Below, piece by piece: positions 50,915 to 60,523 of a DNA stretch of 64,000 bases. The notes under the pieces were generated by a model. The model was not told where the DNA came from, did no database searches, and saw only the letters and a program-made list of their open reading frames with translations. This DNA comes from Rhizobiaceae bacterium (GTDB lineage Bacteria > Pseudomonadota > Alphaproteobacteria > Rhizobiales > Rhizobiaceae), in NCBI GenBank assembly GCA_014238155.1, contig JABABQ010000067.1:124001-188000 (forward strand), read 5' to 3'. Within the stretch, counting starts at the first letter, position 1; each line of letters opens with the position of its first letter. A program made the translations under genes and the position numbers.

Positions 50915-52414
50915 TCATTCCATGGTTGGAATTGAGAATTCCGCACCTTCCTTGATGCCCGATGGCCAACGCGATGTGATGGTCTTTGTTCGGGTGTAAA
51001 ACTTGAAAGCATCGGGGCCATGCTGGTTCAAATCACCGAACCCGGAACGTTTCCAACCACCAAATGTATAATATGCCAGCGGCACCGGAATTGGCACGTT
51101 AATGCCGACCATGCCGATATTAATCCGGCTGGCAAAATCACGGGCCGCATCACCGTCGCGGGTGAAAATTGCGACGCCATTGCCATATTCATGGCTCATT
51201 GCCAGATCGAGACCTTCCTCATAGGTGTCGGCGCGAACCACAGACAGGACAGGACCAAAAATCTCTTCCTTGTAGATCGACATATCCTTTGTGACGTTGT
51301 CGAACAGGCAAGCGCCCATGAAAAAACCGTCTTCGTAGCCCTGCATTGAGAAGTCGCGACCATCAACAACCAGATCCGCGCCCTGCTCGATACCAGCATC
51401 CACATACCCTTTGACGCGGGTGTGTGCTTCCTTTGTAACAAGTGGCCCAAAATCCGCGTCGTCACCGGCTGTATAGGGAGCAATTTTCAGTGCTTCGACA
51501 CGCGGCGTCAGTTTTTCCATCAAACGATCGCCGGTATCTTTGCCAACGGGAACAGCAACGGAGACTGCCATGCAACGCTCGCCGGCAGCGCCGTAACCAG
51601 CGCCGATCAGCGCATCAACGGTCTGATCCAAGTCAGCGTCGGGCATGATGATCATATGGTTTTTCGCGCCACCAAAGCATTGAACACGTTTTCCGTTGGC
51701 ACAACCACGCGTGTAAACATATTCGGCAATTGGTGTCGATCCGACAAATCCAACAGCCATGATGTCGGGATGGTCAAGAATGCCGTCAACGGCTTCCTTG
51801 TCGCCGTGCACCACGTTCAAGATACCATCCGGCAAACCGGCTTCGCTCATCAGTTGCGCCAGCATATTGGGCACTGACGGGTCGCGCTCAGATGGTTTGA
51901 GGATGAAGGCATTGCCGCAGACTATGGCTGGGCAGAATTTCCACATGGGGATCATCGCTGGAAAATTGAACGGTGTTATCCCCGCCACAACGCCCAACGG
52001 CTGTTTAACTGAGTGCATGTCAATTCCTGGACCGGCGCCTTCGGAAAACTCACCCTTCAACATTTGTGGTGCACTGATGCAGTATTCTGCAACTTCCAGA
52101 CCGCGGATAACGTCGCCCTTCGCATCGGGAATTGTTTTGCCATGCTCGCGGGACAGTGCTTCTGCCAGCTTGTCCATATCGCGGTGCAGCAGACGGACAA
52201 ACTCCATCATCACACGGGCACGCTTTTGAGGGTTTTGAGCAGCCCATGCAGGCTGCGCCTGTTTTGCGTTGGCGATCGCAGCATCCAATTCATCGGCAGA
52301 TGCCAGCGGCACCTGAGCCTGAACTTCGCCCGTAGCAGGATTGTACACGTCAGCCGTACGCCCGGATGTTCCGGATGCCAGCTTTCCGCCAATATAATGT
52401 TGAATTTCTTCCAT
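50915..52414 (-). CDS. mmsA: CoA-acylating methylmalonate-semialdehyde dehydrogenase
   Basis: 499 aa. Aldehyde dehydrogenase superfamily member that converts methylmalonate (or malonate) semialdehyde to propionyl-CoA (or acetyl-CoA) in valine and myo-inositol breakdown. Catalytic Cys in GYGAAGERCMAVSVAVPVG, nucleotide-binding GVVAGITPFNFPAMIPMWKFCPAIV, and INVPIPVPLAYYTFGGWKRSGFGD are the MmsA-specific segments. GGAAGGGA lies 7 nt before the ATG. Single gene ending in the terminator at 50852-50880. Confidence 0.96.
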   Translation of the reverse strand: MEEIQHYIGGKLASGTSGRTADVYNPATGEVQAQVPLASADELDAAIANAKQAQPAWAAQNPQKRARVMMEFVRLLHRDMDKLAEALSREHGKTIPDAKGDVIRGLEVAEYCISAPQMLKGEFSEGAGPGIDMHSVKQPLGVVAGITPFNFPAMIPMWKFCPAIVCGNAFILKPSERDPSVPNMLAQLMSEAGLPDGILNVVHGDKEAVDGILDHPDIMAVGFVGSTPIAEYVYTRGCANGKRVQCFGGAKNHMIIMPDADLDQTVDALIGAGYGAAGERCMAVSVAVPVGKDTGDRLMEKLTPRVEALKIAPYTAGDDADFGPLVTKEAHTRVKGYVDAGIEQGADLVVDGRDFSMQGYEDGFFMGACLFDNVTKDMSIYKEEIFGPVLSVVRADTYEEGLDLAMSHEYGNGVAIFTRDGDAARDFASRINIGMVGINVPIPVPLAYYTFGGWKRSGFGDLNQHGPDAFKFYTRTKTITSRWPSGIKEGAEFSIPTME

Positions 52415-52494
52415 GATGATCCCTTCCGCAGAACTTGATTGCAGGCTCTTTAGAGCATGTCTGGCTTAAATGGAACCATTCTGAAGGAAGGACC

Positions 52495-53382
52495 TCAAAG
52501 CTTATCTAAGGGCACCTTCAAATAACGTGTTCCGTTGGGTTCAGGTTCTGGCAAATCACCAGCGCGCATGTTCACCTGAACACTTGGGATGATCAATTTG
52601 GGCATTGATAATTGCGCATCCCGTGTGGTGCGCATTTCTACATAAGCATCCTCGTCAATGCCGTCCTTAACGTGGATATTTGAAGCGCGCTGTTCACCAA
52701 CGGTCGTTTCCCAGGCGATGTCTCGTCCGTTGGGGCCATAATCGTGACAAATGAACATGCGCATGGATTCCGGCAGACTGAGAACCTTTTGGATTGAATG
52801 ATATAGCTGCCGCGCATCACCACCGGGGAAATCTGCCCGGGCCGAGCCACCATCCGGCATGAATAAAGTATCGCCAACGACAATGGCGTCACCAATCACA
52901 TGAGCCATACAGGCAGGTGTGTGACCGGGCGTTGCCAGAATAAACGCGTCGAGACCGCCAATCTTATAGGTATCGCCCTCTTCAAACAGAGCATCAAACT
53001 GGCTTCCATCGCGTTGAAATTCCGTACCCGCATTAAAAATCTTGCCGAATATATCCTGAACTTCAACTACCCGCGCACCGATACCCAGCTTGCCGCCGAG
53101 CTTTTGCTGCAGATAAGGAGCTGCAGACAAATGATCCGCATGAACGTGCGTTTCGATAATCCACTCCACCGAAAGTCCCTGATCATTGACAAACTCAATC
53201 AGCGCATCGGCGGATGTTTTGGAAGTCCACCCAGAGGCAAAGTCAAAATCCAGCACGCTGTCATAGAGCGCACAGGCACTGGACTGAGGATCTTTGACAC
53301 AATATGAAATCGTGTTTGTTTCAGGATCAAAAAACCCGGTTACCTCGGGTTTCAGATCTACATTGATAGGCCAGTTGGACAT
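52495..53382 (-). CDS. MBL-fold persulfide dioxygenase (BLH/ETHE1-like)
   Basis: 295 aa. Metallo-beta-lactamase fold with the metal motif ETHVHADHLSAAPYL, then TPGHTPACMAHV and a later ICHDYG, the set found in Blh-type sulfur dioxygenases of the BigR regulon. It oxidises glutathione persulfide to sulfite. GGAGGTAACA precedes the ATG. Last gene of the operon yeeE-yeeE-blh under BigR control; 9 bp after the upstream transporter gene. No rhodanese domain is fused. Confidence 0.92.
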   Translation of the reverse strand: MSNWPINVDLKPEVTGFFDPETNTISYCVKDPQSSACALYDSVLDFDFASGWTSKTSADALIEFVNDQGLSVEWIIETHVHADHLSAAPYLQQKLGGKLGIGARVVEVQDIFGKIFNAGTEFQRDGSQFDALFEEGDTYKIGGLDAFILATPGHTPACMAHVIGDAIVVGDTLFMPDGGSARADFPGGDARQLYHSIQKVLSLPESMRMFICHDYGPNGRDIAWETTVGEQRASNIHVKDGIDEDAYVEMRTTRDAQLSMPKLIIPSVQVNMRAGDLPEPEPNGTRYLKVPLDKL

Positions 53383-53391
53383 TGTTACCTC

Positions 53392-53817
53392 CTAGGCGCG
53401 CGCTGCAAGAATGCCAGGCACCATTCTGCCTGCCCACATGCCAATCAGCAAGGCAGGGAAAAACGCAATGATCCCAGTCGACATGAGCGGCAATGCCGTA
53501 AAGGCTGGTCCGGGGCACAAACCGCCCAGTCCCCAACCGACACCAAACACCGCTGCGCCGGTTAACAATTGACCGTCGATGTCTTTGTTCTGTGGCAGGT
53601 GAAATACCCCGCTCATCATTGGACTCGCCCGGTTCAACACCACGCGGTAACCGAAAAACGTCACCAGCACAGCTCCACCCATGACGAAGGCGAGACTGGG
53701 GTCCCATGTTCCTGCAATATCCAGAAAATTCAGAACCTTGGCAGGATTGCTCATGCCTGAGATCACCAGGCCGACACCAAATATTAACCCGCAAATAAAT
53801 CCAGCAAATGTCTTCAT
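53392..53817 (-). CDS. YeeE/YedE-family transporter subunit (DUF6691-like)
   Basis: 141 aa, four membrane segments. Motifs FICGLIFGVGLVISGMSNPAKVLNFLDIAGTWDPSLAFVMGGA and GWGLGGLCPGPAFTALP, with the CPGPA cysteine thought to carry sulfur. Together with the gene upstream it forms the split YeeE/YedE sulfur-compound (thiosulfate or sulfide) carrier typical of BigR operons. 3-bp gap to the upstream gene. Confidence 0.91.
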   Translation of the reverse strand: MKTFAGFICGLIFGVGLVISGMSNPAKVLNFLDIAGTWDPSLAFVMGGAVLVTFFGYRVVLNRASPMMSGVFHLPQNKDIDGQLLTGAAVFGVGWGLGGLCPGPAFTALPLMSTGIIAFFPALLIGMWAGRMVPGILAARA

Positions 53818-53820
53818 AAT

Positions 53821-54261
53821 TCAGACTCCCACAACATGGCGCATGACAAACAGGGTTATGAAAGCCGTTGCCATGAAGGTTAAAGTAGCAAGAATGGAGC
53901 GCATCGACAGGCGCGATACACCGCAGACCCCGTGGCCCGAAGTACACCCGCCACCATAGACAGCACCAAATCCGGTAACCAGACCAGCAACAACCATCAA
54001 ACCAATATTGCCAGAAACGGTTTGCTCAATGGGTTCGCCGTTGACCATCTGGACCAGAAGCGGTGCGGCAAACAGCCCCGCAATAAAGGCTATGCGCCAG
54101 GCCATATCACCATTGGCGATTCGCTCGCCCCACGGCGGCAATACGGCTGAGCTTATGCCGCTGATGCCAGCAATACGTCCGTTCAAAGCCAACAACAAAA
54201 CCGCTGAAAGCCCGATCAAAGCTCCACCAAAAGCAGAGGTCCATGGGGTGAAATCCGTCAT
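53821..54261 (-). CDS. YeeE/YedE-family transporter subunit
   Basis: 146 aa with four membrane segments. GGALIGLSAVLLLALNGRIAGISGI at the N-terminus and GFGAVYGGGCTSGHGVCGVSRLS with the conserved cysteine near the C-terminus. The ATG at 54261 has AAAGGA 9 nt upstream, which favours it over the GTG at 54279. First gene of the sulfide-detoxification operon, divergent from bigR. Confidence 0.92.
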   Translation of the reverse strand: MTDFTPWTSAFGGALIGLSAVLLLALNGRIAGISGISSAVLPPWGERIANGDMAWRIAFIAGLFAAPLLVQMVNGEPIEQTVSGNIGLMVVAGLVTGFGAVYGGGCTSGHGVCGVSRLSMRSILATLTFMATAFITLFVMRHVVGV

Positions 54262-54295
54262 AGTCAAGCGTCCTTTCACAGAGTGCTGGTTGATT

Positions 54296-54319
54296 ATATA
54301 TTAGGAACTGCTAATTTAT
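54296..54319. promoter_or_regulatory. BigR-type operator in the bigR / yeeE divergent promoter
   Basis: AT-rich inverted repeat ATATATTAG / CTAATTTAT around six bases (8 of 9 symmetric). It overlaps a TTGATT (54290) ... TAATTT (54312) promoter-like pair for bigR with a 16-bp spacer, so binding would block transcription both ways. The form agrees with known BigR operators of rhizobia and Xylella. Confidence 0.75.
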
Positions 54320-54323
54320 CAAT

Positions 54324-54626
54324 ATGAGTAAACTGGATTTATCGGCGATGCAAGCTGGCGCCGCACAAGCGGAAGCTCTGCTTTCGCTGCTGGCCAACCG
54401 CCATCGGCTGATGGTGATGTGTCATTTGATTGATGGGGAAAAAACAGTCACCGAGCTATTGGTTCTTGGCGAACTGGGCCAAAGTGCCCTTTCTCAGCAT
54501 TTGGGGAAATTACGAGATGCACATCTCGTTGCGACTCGACGACAAGGACAGAAGATTCACTATTCCATTGCCAGCAAGCAGGCGCAGTTGCTCATCGAAA
54601 CCCTGTGCGAAATGTATAAGCCCTGA
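54324..54626 (+). CDS. bigR: ArsR/SmtB-family repressor BigR
   Basis: 100 aa winged-helix repressor. HTH segment ELGQSALSQHLGKLRDAHLVATRRQGQKIHYSI. Two cysteines, one in VMCHLI (about residue 33) and one near the end in TLCEMY, correspond to the pair in BigR that reacts with sulfane sulfur or persulfide and releases DNA. Represses its own gene and the divergent yeeE-yeeE-blh operon. No Shine-Dalgarno site precedes the ATG, and the candidate promoter would start the mRNA at about the ATG, so it may be leaderless. Confidence 0.93.
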   Translation: MSKLDLSAMQAGAAQAEALLSLLANRHRLMVMCHLIDGEKTVTELLVLGELGQSALSQHLGKLRDAHLVATRRQGQKIHYSIASKQAQLLIETLCEMYKP

Positions 54627-55313
54627 TCACGGTAAACACTTGACGTCGACCAGGCCCAAATAGTCCTCCAGACGCTTACCCGCTTCATCAGAAAATACAG
54701 CTTCCAACTGCTTGATCTGGCGAATGCGATCGACCCGAAAAACCCTGAAATCCTGTCGCGCCTCACACCAAGCGGTGCAAGTCCATACCTGCCCCCAAAA
54801 CTCAACCTGCAAAGGTCGTATGACACGGCCCGATACAGTGTCTGCCAGACTGCGATAGTCAATTTTCAGTTTGTGGTGGCCAGCGATTGCATTTCGCAAA
54901 ATCGGCAGATGCTCAACATCAACGGCGATATTGTCGCTGTAAACCGACATTGGCCAGATTCGGTCGGCGCCCTGCTGATTGGCCGGCAAAACAGCATGAA
55001 CCTTCTCAAGTAGCGAATTGGCAGCCGCGTTAAGTTCGCTGTCGGAAGAGCGTTTCGCCAGTTCCATGCCGAATTGAAGCGCCTCCATTTCAATATGGGA
55101 GAGGTTCAAAGGTGGCAGAAAGATTGGCTCCCTCAACAGATAGCCAACCCCTCTCTCACCTTCAATCGGAATGCCCGACGCCACCAAAGTCTCGATGTCA
55201 CGGTAAATCGTGCGCAAAGATACACCCAGATGGCCGGCCAGATCCCGCCCAAGCTTGAGCCGACCGTCCCGGAATATTTGGATCAATTCAAAGAGACGAT
55301 CAGTTCTGCGCAT
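54627..55313 (-). CDS. YafY-type HTH and WYL-domain transcriptional regulator
   Basis: 228 aa. N-terminal HTH_11 domain (RTDRLFELIQIFRDGRLKLGRDLAGHLGVSLRTIYRDIETL) and a WYL domain (KIDYRSLADTVSGRVIRPLQVEFWGQVWTCTAWCEARQDFRVFRVDRIRQI). Such regulators sense small ligands, often single-stranded nucleic acid or metabolites. Its ATG overlaps the stop of the ABM-like gene (TGATG), so they are coupled, and the palindrome at 55663-55686 is its likely operator. Its end is immediately next to the bigR stop. Confidence 0.9.
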   Translation of the reverse strand: MRRTDRLFELIQIFRDGRLKLGRDLAGHLGVSLRTIYRDIETLVASGIPIEGERGVGYLLREPIFLPPLNLSHIEMEALQFGMELAKRSSDSELNAAANSLLEKVHAVLPANQQGADRIWPMSVYSDNIAVDVEHLPILRNAIAGHHKLKIDYRSLADTVSGRVIRPLQVEFWGQVWTCTAWCEARQDFRVFRVDRIRQIKQLEAVFSDEAGKRLEDYLGLVDVKCLP

Positions 55314-55618
55314 CAGGTGTGTGACAATTTCAGATTGTTGTGACCCATAGCGACCGAATTACCCTCAATGGCAGCCATGAACGGACCGGCCGCCTCGAAC
55401 TGCATGAGTTTTTCGGAAGCAGATTTTGCCTGTTCCATGGATTGCCACTCAATATGGTCAGTCCAAACTCCGTCTTCGGCGACAGAAAGATGTCGGCGGA
55501 CAAAGCCATCCGATTTATCTAAGAAACTATTGACAGCATGGGCGGATTCAAGAAATTGGCCTTCCGATACATTTTCGACCAGTTTGAAAGTCACGACTTC
55601 GACGACAGATTTTAACAT
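55313..55618 (-). CDS. Small ABM-like (dimeric alpha-beta barrel) protein
   Basis: 101 aa. Pattern beta-alpha-beta-beta-alpha (VVEVVTFKLVENVSEGQFLESAHAVNSFLDKSDGFVRRHLS, WTDHIEWQSMEQAKSASEKL), resembling antibiotic-biosynthesis-monooxygenase-type or EthD-type small proteins. No catalytic residue is obvious. It is the first gene of a two-gene autoregulated unit with the WYL regulator, so it may produce, remove or bind the ligand of that regulator. Function unknown. Confidence 0.72.
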   Translation of the reverse strand: MLKSVVEVVTFKLVENVSEGQFLESAHAVNSFLDKSDGFVRRHLSVAEDGVWTDHIEWQSMEQAKSASEKLMQFEAAGPFMAAIEGNSVAMGHNNLKLSHT

Positions 55619-55653
55619 TTGCTAACTCCAGTGGTTGCTGACCACACGGAGAT

Positions 55654-55683
55654 AACATAGCCCAACTGACATGAATCTGTCAG
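55654..55683 (-). promoter_or_regulatory. Candidate promoter of the ABM-like / WYL regulator operon
   Basis: On the minus strand: CTGACA (RC of 55678-55683), 18-bp spacer, TATGTT (RC of 55654-55659), 35-65 bp before the ABM-like start at 55618. The palindrome at 55663-55686 covers its -35 and spacer. Confidence 0.5.
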
Positions 55684-55686
55684 TTG
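55663..55686. promoter_or_regulatory. Perfect 9-bp palindromic operator, probably for the WYL regulator
   Basis: CAACTGACA, six bases TGAATC, TGTCAGTTG: perfect inverted repeat in the 78-bp gap upstream of the ABM-like gene. Centre is about 56 bp before its ATG and overlaps the candidate promoter, so repression is the simplest role. It could also affect the end of the alcohol dehydrogenase gene, which stops 11 bp further at 55697. Confidence 0.75.
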
Positions 55687-55696
55687 ATATCGCTAT

Positions 55697-56686
55697 TTAT
55701 GTCATCGACAGAATTATCTTTGGTGGAGCCTTGCCCTCGTGGATATCGATAAAGCTCTGAGCACCTTGTTCGAGCGGGCGAACTTCAATCCAGTCACGAT
55801 TTGTCACCAAGCCTCGGGTCAGTAGCTTCAGAGCAGCAGCAAAGTCGTAGCGCGAATAACAATAAGTGCCGGAGAAATGAATTTCTTGCAGTGTGACGCG
55901 CCGTGTATCAATACCATCAGCCCCATCCTGCAGGCCGATATGAACAATCGTCCCGCCCGGGATTACCAGTTCGCAGGCAGCTTTTCGAGTTGCACCCATA
56001 CCCACAGCATCGAAGACGATATCGGCACTCGAGAGTTCTGGCGCTTCCGACATCGGGTCATAGGCTTTTACAGCACAGGCATTTTCAAGAACTTCGCGGC
56101 GCTTGGCATTGGGTTCCGCAATCAACAGGTCTTTGCAACCCTGATCTGCCAGAACCATCGCGGTCAGCACGCCAATCGCTCCACCGCCCAACACAATGCA
56201 GCGCCCCTCGGCAATTGGGCGCCGAGCGGTCTTGCGCGCCACTTCAATAGCATGAACACAAACGGCCAACGGTTCTGCAAGCGCCGCATCTTCATCTGAA
56301 ACTGCATCCGAGAGCGGATAGAGATTGCGTTCTGCCGCGACTGTCTGTTCCGCATAGGCGCCGGGAAGTTGCATGCTCATCAACTGACGGTCAGCGCAAA
56401 GGTGATCATCGCCAGCCAGACAGTGGCGACAAGAGCCGCACGTGTGGAGTGGGTTAATCGCCACGCGTTGGCCTGCATACCTTCCACTACGCGGCACCCC
56501 AACAGATTCATGGCCAAGGATGAGTGGCGGCACCCGCCGCTCATCATGTCCGTGCCAGGCGTGCATATCAGAGCCGCAAATGCCGCAATGGGAAATATCC
56601 AGGTGAACCTGACCTTCTCCTGCAACCGGGTCCGGCGCATCGCGCAGTTCCGATTGCATGGTTCCGGTATAGTACAGAGCACGCAT
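55697..56686 (-). CDS. Zinc-dependent medium-chain alcohol dehydrogenase
   Basis: 329 aa. Catalytic Zn ligands in SHCGICGSDMHAWHG and LILGHESVG; structural Zn site in CGSCRHCLAGDDHLC; Rossmann loop VLGGGAIGVLTAMVLADQG. Related to threonine or sorbitol dehydrogenases. Downstream of the HpsN-like enzyme by 11 bp, it is probably a second oxidising step on the substrate imported by the TRAP system, for example a 2-dehydrogenase interconverting the two forms of a diol; the substrate is inferred only. Confidence 0.88.
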   Translation of the reverse strand: MRALYYTGTMQSELRDAPDPVAGEGQVHLDISHCGICGSDMHAWHGHDERRVPPLILGHESVGVPRSGRYAGQRVAINPLHTCGSCRHCLAGDDHLCADRQLMSMQLPGAYAEQTVAAERNLYPLSDAVSDEDAALAEPLAVCVHAIEVARKTARRPIAEGRCIVLGGGAIGVLTAMVLADQGCKDLLIAEPNAKRREVLENACAVKAYDPMSEAPELSSADIVFDAVGMGATRKAACELVIPGGTIVHIGLQDGADGIDTRRVTLQEIHFSGTYCYSRYDFAAALKLLTRGLVTNRDWIEVRPLEQGAQSFIDIHEGKAPPKIILSMT

Positions 56687-56697
56687 ATTCTGTTTTC

Positions 56698-58071
<1,374 letters not shown>

Positions 58072-60411
58072 TTAGTTTCCGTAGCCGGAATAGCTGAAGA
58101 AGCCCGGCGAACCCGCCGACGACAGGAAGTCGGGCAACCACAGTGCAAATCCCGGGAAAATAAAGATCAGCGCCAGTCCTATCACCTGAATGACCATGAA
58201 CTGCATCATGCCCAAATAGATGTCGGAGAGATCCCATTCAGGTACCACACCTTTCAGGAAATAGGCCGATAAGGCCACCGGCGGACTGAGCCACGCAGTC
58301 TGCAGGTTCACCGCCACCAGAATTGCGAACCAGACGAGGTTCACTCCAAGGCTTTCCAGCAGTGGCACAAGAATTGGCACGATGATCAAAACGATCGGCA
58401 CCCATTCCAACGGCCAGCCCAGAAGGAAGACCAGTGCCATTACGAAAATCAGCATCGCCGCGGTGGACAATTCGAACGACAGCAGAAGTTCGGTCAGGAA
58501 CTTTGGAGTGCCAAGGTTGGAGAACACTGCGCCGAAGAAGTTTGATGCCGCCACCAGGAACATGATCAAAACTGTGATCTCAAGTGTCTTGATCAACGCG
58601 TCATAGAACCGCACGGCAGTCAGTTTTCGATATCCGAGCGACAGCAGGATTGAACCCAGCGCGCCACAGGCCGAGGCCTCTGCAGGTGTTGCCCAACCAG
58701 CAAGGATAGAACCAAGCGCAAAGGCAATCAGCACCGTCGGTGGCACCAGACCCATGAAAAACTCATACCACAGGTCTGAGAAGAAGAATCCACCGGGGCG
58801 CGTCTTGCGTGTCCACTGATAGATCGCAAACATGATACCGATCCAGACAATGGGTGCCAGCAATCCAGCCAGCGGGAAGATCGCTAATTCGCCATTGGCA
58901 CCTGCAACCATCAACCAGATCAACATGCCCATGCCGACGCCAACCAGGGCGACTTCTGCAAAATAGTAAGGCGAAGTTACAGGCTGTTCGTCTTCAGGTA
59001 GGATCGGACCAAGGCTCGGATTAATCATGCAACGGCCAAGCGCGTAGATCATGTACAGAACAGCCAACAGGATGCCCGGCACGATCGCTGCGCGGAACAA
59101 GTCCGTCACCGGCACTTCCAGCACCGGCCCCATGACAATCAACATGATTGAAGGTGGGATCAAAATACCCAATGTTCCGCCCGCAGTGATCGTTCCGGCT
59201 GCCAGCCTTACATCATAACCTGACTTGTTCATGGTTTTCGCAGCCATGATACCAAGAATGGTGACTGACGCTCCAACAATGCCAGTAGCGGCGGCAAATA
59301 TTGTCGATACGAACAGAACCGCAATATAAAGCGCACCACGTGTCCTCGACATCATCAACTGCACGGCGTTGAACAGACGCTCCATCAGGCCCGCCTGCTC
59401 CATCATGATGCCCATGAAGATAAACAACGGCACCGCAACGAGCTGATCATCCAGCATGGTGGAGTTCACCTGCAGGGTCATTAGAAAGAAAGTGACAGCA
59501 CTGTTGGTGCCCCAGGACCCAAAAGTGAACGCCAGGAAAATCAATGTGAACGAGATCGGGAAACCGACAAATATCGAGAACAACATTGCCGCAAGCATCA
59601 GCAGACCAATCGTCGGCTTTTCAAAACTGAAAACTCCGGAACCGCCGACAAGGGCATCCCACCAGTTATCGAATGGTACGGACTTGCCAAAAAAGGTCGT
59701 TACAAACACGATTGCCAAAATTACCAGATACATGGGTAGCAAACGAACAAACAGCCTTTCACGCACTTTGCCCATTTGATGGAAGGCGCGGAACAGTTCG
59801 GGCAGGCCCTGCAGCATCAACAGCAAGGCACCGACCGGCATAGCCAGTCGTGCGGGCCACAAAATTGGTGCCCAGGTGGAGTCCATTGTGGTCTCGCCCC
59901 TTATGAAGGCCGCCCACCAGAAATCAGCGGCCGACCAAAAAAACAACAACATGGCCGGGAAATAAAACAGCAGATAGAGCGACGCATCGACAGTCGCCTG
60001 TGTCTTGGGGGTCCAATTGCGAAACAAAAAGTCCGCCCGGATGTGGACACCACGCATCAACGCGTAACCGGCGCCGATCATGAACAGGACCCCACCTGTC
60101 ATGCGCGAAATATCATAGGCCCAAAGTGTTGGACCAAGCCCGATAGATATGGCAAATTCGTTCATTCCCCAACCGGTGAAAGTGCCGAACAATGTTCGCG
60201 CTACCACTTCAAACACCATCACGAATATCAATGGGACGAGCAGCAAACAGATCAGTCGACCGGCCCACAGGTTCATCACATCAATGAATGCCGTGATTGG
60301 ACGTTGCCAGGGCGTCATATCTTCGGGTGTTTGTCCCGGCTCTTCAGAGCGGCGTTCGGCGATCAATTCATCAGTGATATCAAGATCGTCTGGAATAACT
60401 TCTTCAGCCAT
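58072..60411 (-). CDS. TRAP transporter fused permease (DctQM)
   Basis: 779 aa. DctQ domain at about residues 40-220 (FEVVARTLFGTFTGWGMNEFAISIGLGPTLWAYDISRMTGGVLFMIGAGYALMRGVHIRADFLF) and DctM domain at about 265-760 (VPLFIFMGIMMEQAGLMERLF, GTLGILIPPSIMLIVMGPV, GWATPAEASACGALGSILLS, NLQTAWLSPPVALSAYFLKGV). A charged N-terminal cytoplasmic stretch of about 35 residues precedes the first helix. Works with the DctP encoded upstream (60524-61633). Confidence 0.95.
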   Translation of the reverse strand: MAEEVIPDDLDITDELIAERRSEEPGQTPEDMTPWQRPITAFIDVMNLWAGRLICLLLVPLIFVMVFEVVARTLFGTFTGWGMNEFAISIGLGPTLWAYDISRMTGGVLFMIGAGYALMRGVHIRADFLFRNWTPKTQATVDASLYLLFYFPAMLLFFWSAADFWWAAFIRGETTMDSTWAPILWPARLAMPVGALLLMLQGLPELFRAFHQMGKVRERLFVRLLPMYLVILAIVFVTTFFGKSVPFDNWWDALVGGSGVFSFEKPTIGLLMLAAMLFSIFVGFPISFTLIFLAFTFGSWGTNSAVTFFLMTLQVNSTMLDDQLVAVPLFIFMGIMMEQAGLMERLFNAVQLMMSRTRGALYIAVLFVSTIFAAATGIVGASVTILGIMAAKTMNKSGYDVRLAAGTITAGGTLGILIPPSIMLIVMGPVLEVPVTDLFRAAIVPGILLAVLYMIYALGRCMINPSLGPILPEDEQPVTSPYYFAEVALVGVGMGMLIWLMVAGANGELAIFPLAGLLAPIVWIGIMFAIYQWTRKTRPGGFFFSDLWYEFFMGLVPPTVLIAFALGSILAGWATPAEASACGALGSILLSLGYRKLTAVRFYDALIKTLEITVLIMFLVAASNFFGAVFSNLGTPKFLTELLLSFELSTAAMLIFVMALVFLLGWPLEWVPIVLIIVPILVPLLESLGVNLVWFAILVAVNLQTAWLSPPVALSAYFLKGVVPEWDLSDIYLGMMQFMVIQVIGLALIFIFPGFALWLPDFLSSAGSPGFFSYSGYGN

Positions 60412-60484
60412 TTGGCTTACTCCCCGTGGTATTTATTTCTTAATGTGTCAGCGTCGAGTGATGCGGCGTTCACACATGTAGAAC

Positions 60485-60509
60485 GGGCGGAGCAGCCAGG
60501 GCCCCGCCC
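60485..60509 (-). terminator. Stem-loop after dctP of the second TRAP operon
   Basis: GGGCGG / CCGCCC with a 13-nt loop that can form further pairs, 14 bp after the dctP stop (60524) and 74 bp before the dctQM start. Similar position to the stem-loops behind the other binding-protein genes at 13149 and 30412. Confidence 0.4.
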
Positions 60510-60523
60510 AATTAGTCAGATGT

